Below are positions 29,121 through 38,044 of a stretch of 64,000 bases of DNA, piece by piece. The translations under genes and the position numbers were made by a program. The notes under the pieces were generated by a model, which saw only the letters and a program-made list of their open reading frames with translations, made no database searches and had not been told where the DNA came from. Each line of letters begins with the position of its first letter. Within the stretch, counting starts at the first letter, position 1. This DNA is from JAAUTT01 sp963846585 (lineage in GTDB: Bacteria > Bacteroidota > Bacteroidia > Bacteroidales > JAAUTT01): NCBI GenBank assembly GCA_963846585.1, contig CAWJWO010000007.1:434001-498000 (forward strand). The letters run 5' to 3'.

Positions 29121-29143
29121 GTGGCTGAGCTTGTCGAAGCCAC
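29121..29143. repeat. REP-like palindrome (GTGGCTGAGC / GTCGAAGCCAC)
   Basis: A hairpin with arms GTGGCT..GAG and the complementary ..AGCCAC. It is related to the TGAGC-nnGTCGAAG palindromes dispersed in many bacterial genomes and to the copy at 34793-34812. Confidence 0.6.
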
Positions 29144-29195
29144 AGTTTAAATTTTTTTGTTAATCTTAAATTTTGCAATTTGTATTCACTTCCAG

Positions 29196-29274
29196 TTTCA
29201 CGTCCTTTCACGTCCCACGTCTCGTCCCACGTCCCATGTCCCACGTCCCACGTCTCATGTCTCACGTCCCTTCA
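29196..29274. repeat. ACGTCCC-type heptamer array ending at a parS-like site
   Basis: About eleven degenerate units (CACGTCC, CACGTCT, CATGTCC types) run rightward and stop exactly where the second parS-like palindrome begins. Same family as 4264, 44719, 47366 and 49443. Confidence 0.85.
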
Positions 29275-29290
29275 TGTTCCACGTGGAACA
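29275..29290. promoter_or_regulatory. parS: parS-like centromere site (copy 2)
   Basis: A second perfect TGTTCCACGTGGAACA, 298 bp from the first, ending one base before the stop codon of mnmG. Two identical copies of a 16-bp palindrome so close together cannot reasonably be chance. Confidence 0.85.
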
Positions 29291-31165
29291 TTACCTCCCC
29301 AGGTGCAATAATAAAACATTAATATCAGAAGGCGAAATTCCGGAGATTCTTGAAGCCTGACCTATTGATTTAGGTTTAATTTTTGATAATTTTTGTCTGG
29401 CTTCAGTAGAAAGAGACTTTAAAATTTTAAAATTAAAATCGTCAGAAATTTTAACGTCTTCGAGCCGGCTTAATTTATTAGCAATAATCTTTTCTCTTTC
29501 AATATATCCGGAATATTTAATATTAATTTCAGAAGCTAAAAATATTTCTTTTGCCAATTCTCCAAATTTTAAATATAATTTTTTTAAATCATCAATATCA
29601 TCAAGTAAATCAATGTAAGATATTTGTGGTCTGAGTATTAAGTCCTTCAGTTTAACATTTTTTGAAATTACATTTGTTTTTAATTTAATAAGCTTCCTAT
29701 TAATAAGATCGGGGGTTACAGAAAAATTATCGGTAAAATTAATTACTTCCAAACAATTATTACTTTTTTCATAAAATTGATTAAATCTGTTTTCTGTAAC
29801 AATGCCAAGATCATATCCCATTTTAGTTAACCTGGCATCAGCATTATCCTGCCTTAGTAAAATTCTGTATTCAGCCCTGGAAGTAAACATCCTGTATGGC
29901 TCATCAACTCCCTTAGTAATTAAATCATCGATCAAAACACCAATATAAGCTTCATCTCTTTTTAATACAAATGGTTCTTTATTTTCAATATTCAGCGAAG
30001 CATTAATTCCTGCTATAATACCTTGTGCAGCTGCCTCTTCGTAACCTGTAGTTCCATTAATCTGACCAGCGAAAAAAAGGTTATTTAAGATTTTTGTCTC
30101 CAAATTAGGCTTTAACTGTGTAGGAGGAAAATAGTCATATTCAATGGCATAGCCAGGACGGAATATTTTAACATTCTCCAAACCTTCAATATTTCTGATT
30201 GCTTCGTATTGAATATTCCATGCCAAAGAAGATGAAAATCCATTAATATAATATTCATTTGTATTAATTCCCTCGGGTTCCAAAAATATTTGGTGGCTAT
30301 CCTTCTCAGCAAAGGTAACAACTTTGTCTTCAATGCTAGGGCAATATCTTGGCCCTATTCCTTTAATAGTACCATTATATAAGGGGGAATCTACAAACCC
30401 TCTTTCAAGTATACGATGAACCTTTGAATTTGTATATGTAATATAGCAAGGCTTAAGAGTGGGATTATTTTTTATTTCTTTCAAAAAAGAAAATTTTCCT
30501 CCATCCTGTTCACCTTCCTGTTTGCTTAAAACTGAAAAATTAATAGTTCTGCCATCGAGTCGTGCAGGAGTCCCGGTTTTCATACGTCCAACTTCAAATC
30601 CAACAGATTTTAATTGTTCAGAAATACCTTTTGAAGAAGGTTCAGAAATTCTGCCACCTTCAACATTAGTCCTGCCAATATGAATTAATCCATTTATAAA
30701 GGTGCCATTAGTTAATATAACGCATTTAGAATGAAATGTAACTCCCATCTTTGTTTGAATTCCCTTAACAACTCCTTCATCAATCAATAAAGAAACCACA
30801 GTATCCTGCCAAAAATCAATATTTGGTACATCTTCCAATATTTCACGCCAAAATTTTGAAAACAATAACCTGTCACACTGTGCCCTTGGACTCCACATAG
30901 CAGGTCCCTTTGAACGGTTAAGGAGCCGGAACTGTATGGTTGATTTATCAGTAATTATTCCTGAATAACCACCCAAGGCATCAATTTCACGAACTATTTG
31001 CCCTTTTGCAATTCCTCCCATAGCAGGATTACATGACATTTGAGCAAACTTTGACATATCCATTGTAACCAATAACACTTTAGAACCAATATTAGCAGCA
31101 GCTGCTGCTGCTTCACATCCGGCATGCCCGGCTCCTACGACTATAATATCATATATAAAATTCAT
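29291..31165 (-). CDS. mnmG: tRNA uridine-5-carboxymethylaminomethyl modification enzyme MnmG
   Basis: A 624-residue FAD enzyme which, with MnmE, modifies the wobble uridine of several tRNAs. The FAD dinucleotide-binding motif is at the N-terminus (VVGAGHAGCEAA). The conserved CNPAMGGIAKGQIVREIDAL follows, and GTFINGLIHIG and AGQINGTTGYEEAAAQG are further signatures. The C-terminal MnmE-binding helical region is complete (ARISGISPSDINVLLLHLG). Its stop codon abuts a parS-like site. It lies downstream of ybeY in the same direction. Confidence 0.97.
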   Translation of the reverse strand: MNFIYDIIVVGAGHAGCEAAAAAANIGSKVLLVTMDMSKFAQMSCNPAMGGIAKGQIVREIDALGGYSGIITDKSTIQFRLLNRSKGPAMWSPRAQCDRLLFSKFWREILEDVPNIDFWQDTVVSLLIDEGVVKGIQTKMGVTFHSKCVILTNGTFINGLIHIGRTNVEGGRISEPSSKGISEQLKSVGFEVGRMKTGTPARLDGRTINFSVLSKQEGEQDGGKFSFLKEIKNNPTLKPCYITYTNSKVHRILERGFVDSPLYNGTIKGIGPRYCPSIEDKVVTFAEKDSHQIFLEPEGINTNEYYINGFSSSLAWNIQYEAIRNIEGLENVKIFRPGYAIEYDYFPPTQLKPNLETKILNNLFFAGQINGTTGYEEAAAQGIIAGINASLNIENKEPFVLKRDEAYIGVLIDDLITKGVDEPYRMFTSRAEYRILLRQDNADARLTKMGYDLGIVTENRFNQFYEKSNNCLEVINFTDNFSVTPDLINRKLIKLKTNVISKNVKLKDLILRPQISYIDLLDDIDDLKKLYLKFGELAKEIFLASEINIKYSGYIEREKIIANKLSRLEDVKISDDFNFKILKSLSTEARQKLSKIKPKSIGQASRISGISPSDINVLLLHLGR

Positions 31166-31225
31166 ATAGTAAATTTATCAATATAAAATAAAAAACAAAC
31201 TAAAGTGAATTAGGTTAAGGTTTAA

Positions 31226-31657
31226 TTACTCCTTAACCATGGAGTTTAATATTTCAAGGTATAGGTTTTCTAAATTACTCATAACTTGTTTATTTTCCTT
31301 TGAATTATCATTATACCCAACCATATGCAATATTCCATGTACAATAACACGATTTAATTCATTATTAAATAAACAATTATACTTTTTTGCATTTTTTTTT
31401 ACAGTATCAATACTTATAAAAATATCACCATTTAAAATATCATTGATACAATTATCAAAGGTAATAACATCAGTAAAATAATTATGATTTAAATATTGCT
31501 TATTAATCTTTAAAATAAAATCATCGCTGCAAAAAATAATATTTATATTGCCAATAGTTCGATTTTCCTTACTTGCAACCCTCTTAATCCAGTTTTTATA
31601 AATTGACCTGTAATTTAACTTAAAATTAACCTCTTCACTAAAAAAATATATTGCCAA
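31226..31657 (-). CDS. ybeY: Endoribonuclease YbeY (rRNA maturation factor)
   Basis: A 143-residue predicted metal-dependent RNase acting in 16S rRNA maturation and ribosome quality control. The motif is HGILHMVGYND: H107 and H111 are present, but the third ligand position (117) is Asp rather than the usual His. I recall related Bacteroidota proteins also lacking this His, so it is probably a lineage trait, not inactivation. The start appears to be TTG, 3 bp after the stop of the upstream ATPase-like gene, so the two are probably co-translated. Confidence 0.88.
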   Translation of the reverse strand: MAIYFFSEEVNFKLNYRSIYKNWIKRVASKENRTIGNINIIFCSDDFILKINKQYLNHNYFTDVITFDNCINDILNGDIFISIDTVKKNAKKYNCLFNNELNRVIVHGILHMVGYNDNSKENKQVMSNLENLYLEILNSMVKE

Positions 31658-31660
31658 TAA

Positions 31661-32056
31661 TTACAAATTAAATATTAGTTCAACTTTACTTCCGTTCTCA
31701 AAAAAATATATATTATCAGATAGTTTTTCCATCAAAAAAACCCCTCTTCCATTAATTTTTTCAATATTTTCAGGTGAAGTCGGATCCGGGATATTAGCAT
31801 AATCAAACCCAATACCTTGATCCTTGATAATTACACGTAATTTGTTGTTTTCTATTTTAAAATTAATATCAACGTTTTTGCTTTCATCTAACTTATTACC
31901 ATGCAATATAGCATTATTGGCAGCTTCAATAGTTGCAATAAGCACATTTCCATATAACTCGCTATTTAAATTACATTCGGTAGAAATATCGTCTACCGCC
32001 TTTTCAATAATTCTAAGATTTTCAATTTTAGAAGGAATTTTAAGATTTTTTTCCAT
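31661..32056 (-). CDS. RsbW-like ATP-binding protein (anti-sigma type)
   Basis: A 131-residue stand-alone GHKL/HATPase_c domain. The N box is EAANNAILHGN, G1 is KDQGIGFD, and G2 is NGRGVFLMEKLSD. Such small proteins in other phyla are serine kinases that act as anti-sigma or anti-anti-sigma switch partners (RsbW, SpoIIAB). In Bacteroidota this gene is commonly found in just this neighbourhood (ybeY and mnmG), and its target is not established. No anti-sigma antagonist is encoded nearby. Confidence 0.82.
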   Translation of the reverse strand: MEKNLKIPSKIENLRIIEKAVDDISTECNLNSELYGNVLIATIEAANNAILHGNKLDESKNVDINFKIENNKLRVIIKDQGIGFDYANIPDPTSPENIEKINGRGVFLMEKLSDNIYFFENGSKVELIFNL

Positions 32057-32157
32057 TTTATATAATTTATACCATTATACTAAAAATGAATATTTTGGTT
32101 ACTAAATATAAATGCAAATATCAATTAAAACTACAAATTAAACAAATATAATTATAT

Positions 32158-33357
32158 TCAACGCTTGGTTAACCAAATTTCGGGGTTTAATTTTTTCAAT
32201 TCATCCCAAATTTCTACATGCAATACAGTTGACTTTGAATTTTCATCGGTAAAAACTTTACCCAGCAATTGTCCTGTTGCAACTTTATCTCCATTTTTAA
32301 CTTTAACATCAATAATATTTTGGTATACGCTTAAAAAATTTCCATGTCGGATTATAATAATAAAATTTGACCCTAAAATAAACAATACAGCTTTTACTTC
32401 CCCCGAAAATATACTTTTAACTTCAGCTCCTTCCCTGGTACTTATATCAATACCATTATTCCTTAAAATAACCCCTTTATATATAGGGTGAGGATGTTCT
32501 CCGAAAAAACTGGTAATTACACCATTTTCTAAAGGCCAGGGAAGCTTTCCCTTGTTTTCATTAAAATTTGATCCTAAACTATTATCAATAATATTAGGTA
32601 AACTATTAATATCTTTAGAGGAAATTTTATTTTTTCGATCCAATTCAGCTTTTACCAAATTTTCTATTTTCTTTTGAAGCCTGTCTGCACTGCTGTTTTT
32701 ACTGTTAATTTTTAATGTTAATTCCTTTTCTTTTGATTTTAATCTATTTATCAATTTCTTTTTATCTGTAACTTCACTTTCAAGCTTAAGATTTTCAATT
32801 TTATTTTTCCTTACCAATATCAATTTTTCTGAACGTTCTTGTTCAAGATCAGCCTTTTGTAAATTCAAATCCTTTTGGATATCTGTAATAACATCTACCT
32901 GACGTTTACGATTAATAGTATATTGTTTTAAATATAAAAGCCTTTTATATGCCTGGTTAAAATTTACAGACGATAAAAGAAACATCATCTGACTGTATTT
33001 ATTTCTGTTTAAGTATGCCAGCAATATCATATGGCCGTATTCCTTTTTAATTTCATCAATGTCATTTGACATTGCTGAAGTATTAGCCTCCAGTTCCTTT
33101 ATCCGTTTATCAGCTGAAACACTTTCCTGCAATAAATTATCTATTACCGAATTCCTAAGGCTGATCATTTTGTTTAAAAGTTCCAGCTTGTCAAGAGATT
33201 CGGTTTTTGATTGCTTAGTACTTTCCAAAATGCTTTCAGTTTCATCAATATCCTTTAAAATAGAATTTCTTTTTTTCTCAAGGTCGATCTTAGATTGACT
33301 ATTGCAATTTAAAATGCAAATACAAAAAAAAATAAATGAAAAAAAATATTTTAACAT
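32158..33357 (-). CDS. EnvC-like coiled-coil protein with degenerate LytM (M23) domain
   Basis: A 399-residue exported protein. A signal peptide (about 1-20, ILNCNSQ) is followed by long coiled coils (about 25-245), then a LytM/M23 domain (about 275-399). Zinc ligands are eroded: the first His position reads NNGID, and the usual HxH before FE is VLH (LHVEIW). It is thus likely a catalytically inactive activator of amidases, as EnvC is in E. coli, working in septal peptidoglycan splitting. It is 19 bp downstream of the DUF4292 lipoprotein gene. An active endopeptidase is less likely given the lost ligands. Confidence 0.86.
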   Translation of the reverse strand: MLKYFFSFIFFCICILNCNSQSKIDLEKKRNSILKDIDETESILESTKQSKTESLDKLELLNKMISLRNSVIDNLLQESVSADKRIKELEANTSAMSNDIDEIKKEYGHMILLAYLNRNKYSQMMFLLSSVNFNQAYKRLLYLKQYTINRKRQVDVITDIQKDLNLQKADLEQERSEKLILVRKNKIENLKLESEVTDKKKLINRLKSKEKELTLKINSKNSSADRLQKKIENLVKAELDRKNKISSKDINSLPNIIDNSLGSNFNENKGKLPWPLENGVITSFFGEHPHPIYKGVILRNNGIDISTREGAEVKSIFSGEVKAVLFILGSNFIIIIRHGNFLSVYQNIIDVKVKNGDKVATGQLLGKVFTDENSKSTVLHVEIWDELKKLNPEIWLTKR

Positions 33358-33376
33358 TAATTTAAGCTTATAAAAA

Positions 33377-33964
33377 CTAAAATTGAAAAGAAATATAATC
33401 CAGGATTATTGAAAATTCATTATTGTTATTTTGTCCGATATTAATAGTTACATTTTTAGGATAGCTGCTTCTAAATTTATATAATACTTTTAAATATTGT
33501 GAATTAAAATTATTAACAATTGTAAATTGATTCGTATTATGAAAAATATTTAAATTATAATTATTACTATTTATTTTTGATATTTCATTATATAAACTTT
33601 CAATATCTCCGATCAAAAACAAGTAAAAGCATTTCTTATTAATTTTAAAATTATATTTTTTTAAGATAACATCTTCAATTTCTGAATAATCCCTATTTTC
33701 AATATTATTAAAATAACTTAATGAATTTATATATGATCCCTTAATTATTTCAATGCCCAAAGGACCAAAAAATTTAAAGCGAATATTATCAGAGTCCTTT
33801 TGAAGACTTATATTTCCTTTAGCTTTATAAATATCATTATTATGTAAAATAGTCAGTTTAACCTTATTAATTATTAAAGGCCGATTAACAAAATTTTTTT
33901 TTGTAGTTGCACAATTATTAAATAATAATAAAATGGAAATAAATAGAAATAAATATCTTTTCAT
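33377..33964 (-). CDS. DUF4292 family lipoprotein
   Basis: A 195-residue lipoprotein (signal FLFISILLLFNNC, Cys about 18). The mature part is Asn/Ile-rich beta structure with IRFKFFGPLGIEIIKG near 65, typical of DUF4292, a LolA/LolB-like fold of Bacteroidota. It may take part in outer-membrane lipoprotein or lipid handling, but no function is established. It sits between dut and the EnvC-like gene, the usual block in this phylum. A TPR gene often found between dut and DUF4292 in relatives (from memory) is absent here; the gap is only 17 bp. Confidence 0.78.
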   Translation of the reverse strand: MKRYLFLFISILLLFNNCATTKKNFVNRPLIINKVKLTILHNNDIYKAKGNISLQKDSDNIRFKFFGPLGIEIIKGSYINSLSYFNNIENRDYSEIEDVILKKYNFKINKKCFYLFLIGDIESLYNEISKINSNNYNLNIFHNTNQFTIVNNFNSQYLKVLYKFRSSYPKNVTINIGQNNNNEFSIILDYISFQF

Positions 33965-33981
33965 AATTTTTTGAGCTATTC

Positions 33982-34410
33982 TCAGCCGGTATGTCCAAAC
34001 CCTCCACCACCCCTTGATGTTTCGTCAAGTTGGTTACAAACTTCCCATTCAATAGTTTCAAATTTATTTATAACCATTTGACATATTCTGTCACCATCAT
34101 GTATAACGAAAGGGACATGAGAAAAATTGATTAAAATAATACCTATTTCACCTCTGTAATCAGCGTCGATTGTTCCTGGAGTATTTACCAAAGAAATTCC
34201 GTTTTTTAAGGCAAGCCCGCTGCGGGGACGAATCTGAGCTTCGTATCCTACAGGCAAAGAAATAAATAACCCGGTTGGAATTAACAAACGTTCTCCTGGG
34301 ATTAAAACAATTTCCTTGTCGATATTTGCCATAATATCCATGCCGGCAGAAAATAAAGTACTGTATGATGGCAATGGGTGCCGGGATTTGTTAACAATTT
34401 GTATTTTCAT
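33982..34410 (-). CDS. dut: Deoxyuridine 5'-triphosphate nucleotidohydrolase
   Basis: A 142-residue trimeric dUTPase. All five motifs are visible: AGMDI (I), RPRSGLALKNG (II), NTPGTIDADYRGEI (III), GDRICQMVI (IV) and the Gly-rich RGGGGFGHTG (V). It hydrolyses dUTP to dUMP, keeping uracil out of DNA and feeding thymidylate synthesis. Full length. Upstream is a 418-bp repeat-filled gap to the flippase gene. Confidence 0.96.
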   Translation of the reverse strand: MKIQIVNKSRHPLPSYSTLFSAGMDIMANIDKEIVLIPGERLLIPTGLFISLPVGYEAQIRPRSGLALKNGISLVNTPGTIDADYRGEIGIILINFSHVPFVIHDGDRICQMVINKFETIEWEVCNQLDETSRGGGGFGHTG

Positions 34411-34414
34411 TGAT

Positions 34415-34457
34415 CAGGATTTAAGGATTTAAGGATTTTAGGATTAGGATTTTAGGC
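34415..34457. repeat. AGGATTT-type array upstream of dut
   Basis: Degenerate 7-8 bp units (AGGATTTA, AGGATTTT, AGGATTA) begin 4 bp from the dut start. The rest of the gap to 34570 is AT-rich with GTGATTAA octamers at about 34521. Confidence 0.6.
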
Positions 34458-34570
34458 TATAAGTATATTAGGAGTTAGGTCATTAAGTTATAATTTTACA
34501 GGTTACAGTTCTTAATATAAAAGTGATTAAGTGATTATATTATTATATATCATATTTAATTTGTAATTAG

Positions 34571-34763
34571 TAATGCGAATTAAGGGTCAAATTATTAAAT
34601 TAAGCTTACCACAAAGGTACACTAAGTCAATCACTAAGGTACACAAAGGATACATAACAATATACTTGATTTCATAACTCAAAAGAATTTGTTCCTTCGT
34701 GTTACATTGTGTAAACCTTTGTGAGCTTTGTGGCTTATATTTTTTAAATTTTAATTCGCATTA
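34571..34763. mobile_element. MITE-like 193-bp element, copy 1
   Basis: Bounded by perfect 13-bp terminal inverted repeats, TAATGCGAATTAA and TTAATTCGCATTA. Internally it has long complementary arms built of CACAAAGG / CCTTTGTG words, for example ACCACAAAGGTAC near 34608 and CTTTGTGGCTT near 34725. A second copy of the same length lies inverted at 60530-60722. It encodes nothing. A possible flanking GTAATT duplication is visible, but its exact placement is uncertain. Confidence 0.75.
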
Positions 34764-34792
34764 GTAATTTGTTATCATTTGCACATTTCTTG

Positions 34793-34812
34793 CCCTGAGC
34801 GTAGTCGAAGGG
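34793..34812. repeat. REP-like palindrome (CCCTGAGCGTAGTCGAAGGG)
   Basis: A short hairpin with CCCT/AGGG arms and the TGAGC..GTCGAAG core shared with 29121-29143. It sits 17 bp from the end of the flippase gene and could act at its 3' end. Confidence 0.6.
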
Positions 34813-34828
34813 TCAAATTTTCAAATTT

Positions 34829-36307
34829 TCAAATTTGTTCTTTTATTTCTTTTCTGATAAATATTGAAATTAAATGTTCCCTGCGTTCCAAATACAGTAT
34901 AAATCCGGCTAATACAACCGAATTTTTAAATAAGTCAGCATACATATTTGAAAACTTAAAGTTACAGCATATAAAATATATAATTATTCCTATGCCGAAA
35001 TAAGATATTAACGTATTAACCGGGTACCTTACCGGAAAGTGCACCTGGCCCCAAAAATAAGAAATCAATACCATTACAAAATAGCATAAAAGCCTTACCC
35101 ATGCAGAACCAACATATCCATAACCTGGTATAACAAAAATATTTAATACAATAGTAATAACAGCACCAATACTGGTAATTAATATTCCATAATAGGTTTT
35201 TCCTGTTAATTTATACCAAAACGATAAATTAAAATAAATTCCCAGCATAAAGCTTGATATTAAATTTATTGGAACAACATTTAAACCACCCCAATATTTA
35301 TTGTTTATATAGTATTTAATAACATCGAGATACAACATTACAAAGAGAAATATTATAATTCCGAACATTGTAAAAAACTTGGTTACTTCAGCTAAAATAG
35401 CTTTTTGATCGCTGCTTTTTTTCTGATTATAAAAAAAAGGTTCAGCTGCAAACCGGAACATCTGTGTGAACAAAACCATAATTACTGCAATTTTAATATT
35501 TGCTCCATATATGCCAATTTCAGCAATTTTATTAACATTTGAAGGTAAATAATGCAATAATAGAAACCTGTCAAGAGTGTCGTTAATTGTACCGGCCAAT
35601 CCAGCAAAAAGTAAAGGATATGAATAATTCAACATTCGTTTCCATAGTGAAAAACTAAACGAAATCCTTTCCTTTACAGTATCAGGCAATAAAATTATAA
35701 GTGTAATGAAGCTCCCTAATAAATTGGCTACAAAAATTAATTCGATATCAAGTTTATAATGAAAACCTAAAAAATAACCATTTCTTAAAAAATATTTTGG
35801 TACAATCCATATCAAAAGTAAATTGAAAAATACTGTGAAACCTACACTGAGTAAACGAATTATTGCAAATTTTATAGATTTGTCCTGTTGCCGGAGTTTC
35901 GCAAAAGGAATTGCCGTGAGAGTATCGCAACCCAAAATTAAGATAAACCAGAAAATATAACGTATATTATTCGGATAACCCAGGAAATTTGAAACTCTAT
36001 GTAAATTTAAAAGAGAAAGAAAAATAAATAACAATGTTGTAAACAACAAGCTTAAAAAAGCCGTTCCATATACTACTGAAAAATCTTTTTCTTTTCTTGC
36101 AAAAAAGAAAAATCCCGATTCCATTCCATATGTTAATATAATATTTACAAAAGTAACATAGGCATATAGAATTGTTACATTGCCATATTGCTCAGGAAGA
36201 AACAAATATACATATAATGGCGTAAGCAAATAGTTCAAAAAACGGGGAACAATACTGCTTAATCCATATATAATTGTTTGACCTCCCAGTGTTCTTATAT
36301 TATTCAA
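34829..36307 (-). CDS. Polysaccharide/lipid flippase (MATE/MurJ/Wzx superfamily)
   Basis: A 492-residue integral membrane protein with about 12-14 hydrophobic helices throughout and the N-terminal phrase TIIYGLSSIVPRFLNYLLTPLYV typical of oligosaccharide flippases. It should move a lipid-linked saccharide across the inner membrane. In many Bacteroidota this gene is the one before dut and DUF4292, as here, which suggests a conserved core role rather than a capsule-specific one. Which glycan it handles cannot be told from sequence. It is transcribed divergently from pheS. Confidence 0.85.
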   Translation of the reverse strand: MNNIRTLGGQTIIYGLSSIVPRFLNYLLTPLYVYLFLPEQYGNVTILYAYVTFVNIILTYGMESGFFFFARKEKDFSVVYGTAFLSLLFTTLLFIFLSLLNLHRVSNFLGYPNNIRYIFWFILILGCDTLTAIPFAKLRQQDKSIKFAIIRLLSVGFTVFFNLLLIWIVPKYFLRNGYFLGFHYKLDIELIFVANLLGSFITLIILLPDTVKERISFSFSLWKRMLNYSYPLLFAGLAGTINDTLDRFLLLHYLPSNVNKIAEIGIYGANIKIAVIMVLFTQMFRFAAEPFFYNQKKSSDQKAILAEVTKFFTMFGIIIFLFVMLYLDVIKYYINNKYWGGLNVVPINLISSFMLGIYFNLSFWYKLTGKTYYGILITSIGAVITIVLNIFVIPGYGYVGSAWVRLLCYFVMVLISYFWGQVHFPVRYPVNTLISYFGIGIIIYFICCNFKFSNMYADLFKNSVVLAGFILYLERREHLISIFIRKEIKEQI

Positions 36308-36337
36308 AGCTTATTCCTTTTTATTAAGTCATAAAAA

Positions 36338-36428
36338 TAGCAGAAAAGCAGGTAAGCAGGATAGTAGCAAAGCGTGACATCAGTCCTTCTTCTTTCCTAC
36401 TTTTCTACCATCCTACTTTCCTACTTTC
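36338..36428. repeat. Inverted pair of CCTACTT-type heptamer arrays before pheS
   Basis: AGCAGGT/AGCAGGA units (36338-36369) face TTCCTAC/CATCCTAC units (36384-36428) across a short spacer. The right arm is open in the pheS frame and could be mistaken for a 30-codon extension of that gene. CCTACTT units recur at about 60498. Confidence 0.7.
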
Positions 36429-36463
36429 ATTTAAATTATTATTTTTACAGACAAAATTATTTT

Positions 36464-37483
36464 ATGCTTGATCAAATAAACAATATTTTTTCAGAAGCAA
36501 CAAAATTTAATGCTTCCAATTTAGAAGAATGTGAAAAATTCAGAATTACATATTTAGGTAAGAAAGGCATTCTTAATCAATTATTTGAAGACTTTAAAAC
36601 TTTATCCTCCGAAGATAAAAAAAATGTGGGGCAAAAATTAAATGAATTAAAAAATTTTCTAAATCAGGCCTACAATAATTCGAAAGAGTTGTTAAAATCA
36701 ACAGTAATTTCAAAAGAGAAACCTGATCTAAGTATGCCGGGAGATCCTTTTGAATTAGGATCTCGTCATCCAGTATCAGTTGTATTAAACGATATTAAGG
36801 AAATATTTTCACGAATAGGATTTACAGTTTCAAATGGTCCTGATATTGAAGATGACTGGCATGTTTTTTCAGCTCTTAATTTTCCATTAGATCATCCAGC
36901 CAGAGATATGCAGGATACTTTCTTTATTGAAAAAAATCCTGATATTTTATTACGGACACACACTTCTTCAGTACAGGTAAGGATGATGGAACAAGGTAAA
37001 CCGCCTATAAGGATGATTATGCCGGGAAGAGCTTACAGAAATGAGGCAATATCGAGCCGTTCGCATTGTTTTTTTCATCAGGTTGAAGGATTATACATTG
37101 ATAAGGCTGTTTCCTTTGCTGACTTAAAGCAAACCCTTCTTTATTTTGCAAAAGAATACTTTGGATCAGCAACCGAAATACGTTTACGCCCATCATACTT
37201 TCCATTTACAGAACCTTCTGCTGAAATGGATATCACATGTACTATCTGTAAAGGAAAAGGCTGTAAAATATGCAAAAACTCAGGCTTTTTAGAAATTTTG
37301 GGATGTGGAATGGTTGATCCCAATGTTTTATACCTTAATGGAATAGATCCGGAAAAATATACAGGTTTTGCATTTGGTATGGGACTTGAACGAACAGCTC
37401 TGTTAAAATATCAAATTAATGATATTCGCATTTTATCGGAAAATGATGTCCGGTTTTTGTCACAGTTCTCTCCGGCAATATAG
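36464..37483 (+). CDS. pheS: Phenylalanyl-tRNA synthetase alpha subunit
   Basis: A 339-residue class II synthetase alpha chain; with PheT it charges tRNA-Phe. The ATG at 36464 (MLDQINN) is preferred over the open frame starting at 36374, because the extra 30 codons come only from a CCTACTT repeat. An N-terminal coiled coil is followed by motif 1 (GSRHPVSVVLNDI), motif 2 (GRAYRNEAISSRSHCFFHQVEGL, split here by reading) and motif 3 (GFAFGMGLERTALL). pheT is not nearby. The TAG stop shares its last two bases with the first unit of a large AGGGGCT-type array. Confidence 0.95.
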   Translation: MLDQINNIFSEATKFNASNLEECEKFRITYLGKKGILNQLFEDFKTLSSEDKKNVGQKLNELKNFLNQAYNNSKELLKSTVISKEKPDLSMPGDPFELGSRHPVSVVLNDIKEIFSRIGFTVSNGPDIEDDWHVFSALNFPLDHPARDMQDTFFIEKNPDILLRTHTSSVQVRMMEQGKPPIRMIMPGRAYRNEAISSRSHCFFHQVEGLYIDKAVSFADLKQTLLYFAKEYFGSATEIRLRPSYFPFTEPSAEMDITCTICKGKGCKICKNSGFLEILGCGMVDPNVLYLNGIDPEKYTGFAFGMGLERTALLKYQINDIRILSENDVRFLSQFSPAI

Positions 37484-37575
37484 GGGCCAGGGGTTAGGGG
37501 CTAGGGGCTAGGGGCCAGGGACTAGGGATCAGGGACTAGGGACTAGGGATCAGTGGCCAGTGTTTAGTAGTTAGA
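37482..37575. repeat. AGGGGCT/AGGGACT heptamer array after pheS
   Basis: About thirteen consecutive 7-bp units, from AGGGGCC through AGGGGTT, AGGGACT and AGGGATC to AGTGTTT and AGTAGTT, starting in the pheS stop codon. Divergence increases with distance from pheS. A reverse-complement array of the same family lies at 38983-39058, on the other side of a small degraded island. Confidence 0.9.
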
Positions 37576-37750
37576 GCATCTGATTTTCTATAAATCATTA
37601 AACAGGTTTACTTTTTTATTAATAAGGAAATTTATATTTTTTCCTAAATTAGGACAAAACAATAATAAATTTTGGTAACTATATACGAGTTGGGACAAAT
37701 GTAAAATACCTGAAATCCAAAGCACTTTTTAAGTTTTTTGGATTTGTATT

Positions 37751-38026
37751 TTAATCTTCATTTGGTTTTGATACTAATGCTTTTATTGCAGTATCAAAAC
37801 TACCATTTATCTTCAATTTTCCTTCATATTTTTCTGCTCTCTTTTTTTTTGTTTTTTTGTTTTCATCTGGATTAATGATACGAGTTTCAATAACTTCATC
37901 CCAATAATTAAAAACAAATTTTGCTTCAGTACCAACTACTTTCCAATGGTCTGTACACCGAAATGCAACTTCCCAAACTGAATCGTGTCTTACATTATAG
38001 TATCCGTTTTTTTTAATATCTTCCAT
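37751..38026 (-). CDS. Hypothetical protein
   Basis: A 91-residue polar protein, unrecognised. It begins MEDIKKNGYYNV and has aromatic/acidic phrases (VWEVAFRCTDHW, FVFNYWDEV), then a Lys-rich stretch KKTKKKRAEKY. No signal peptide or membrane segment. It lies in a small island between two inverted heptamer arrays, 18 bp downstream of a broken TonB-like gene and in the same direction. It could be a real accessory gene or a remnant; its wording is not repetitive, so a former gene is more likely than chance. Confidence 0.5.
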   Translation of the reverse strand: MEDIKKNGYYNVRHDSVWEVAFRCTDHWKVVGTEAKFVFNYWDEVIETRIINPDENKKTKKKRAEKYEGKLKINGSFDTAIKALVSKPNED

Positions 38027-38044
38027 ATGTACTACAACATATAT

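Noticed and set aside
29157..29360. Open frame with SRPTSHVPR-like repeats on the plus strand
   Set aside because: Only the ACGTCCC array translated, running over the mnmG end in antisense.
31226..31657. Inactivated ybeY because the third His is Asp
   Set aside because: I recall the same substitution in Bacteroidota homologues and the rest of the protein is well kept.
34571..34763. tRNA or small structured RNA gene
   Set aside because: Fold is a simple long hairpin with terminal inverted repeats, no cloverleaf elements, and a second mobile-like copy exists.
36374..36463. N-terminal extension of pheS
   Set aside because: Encoded by a CCTACTT repeat; family starts match the ATG at 36464.
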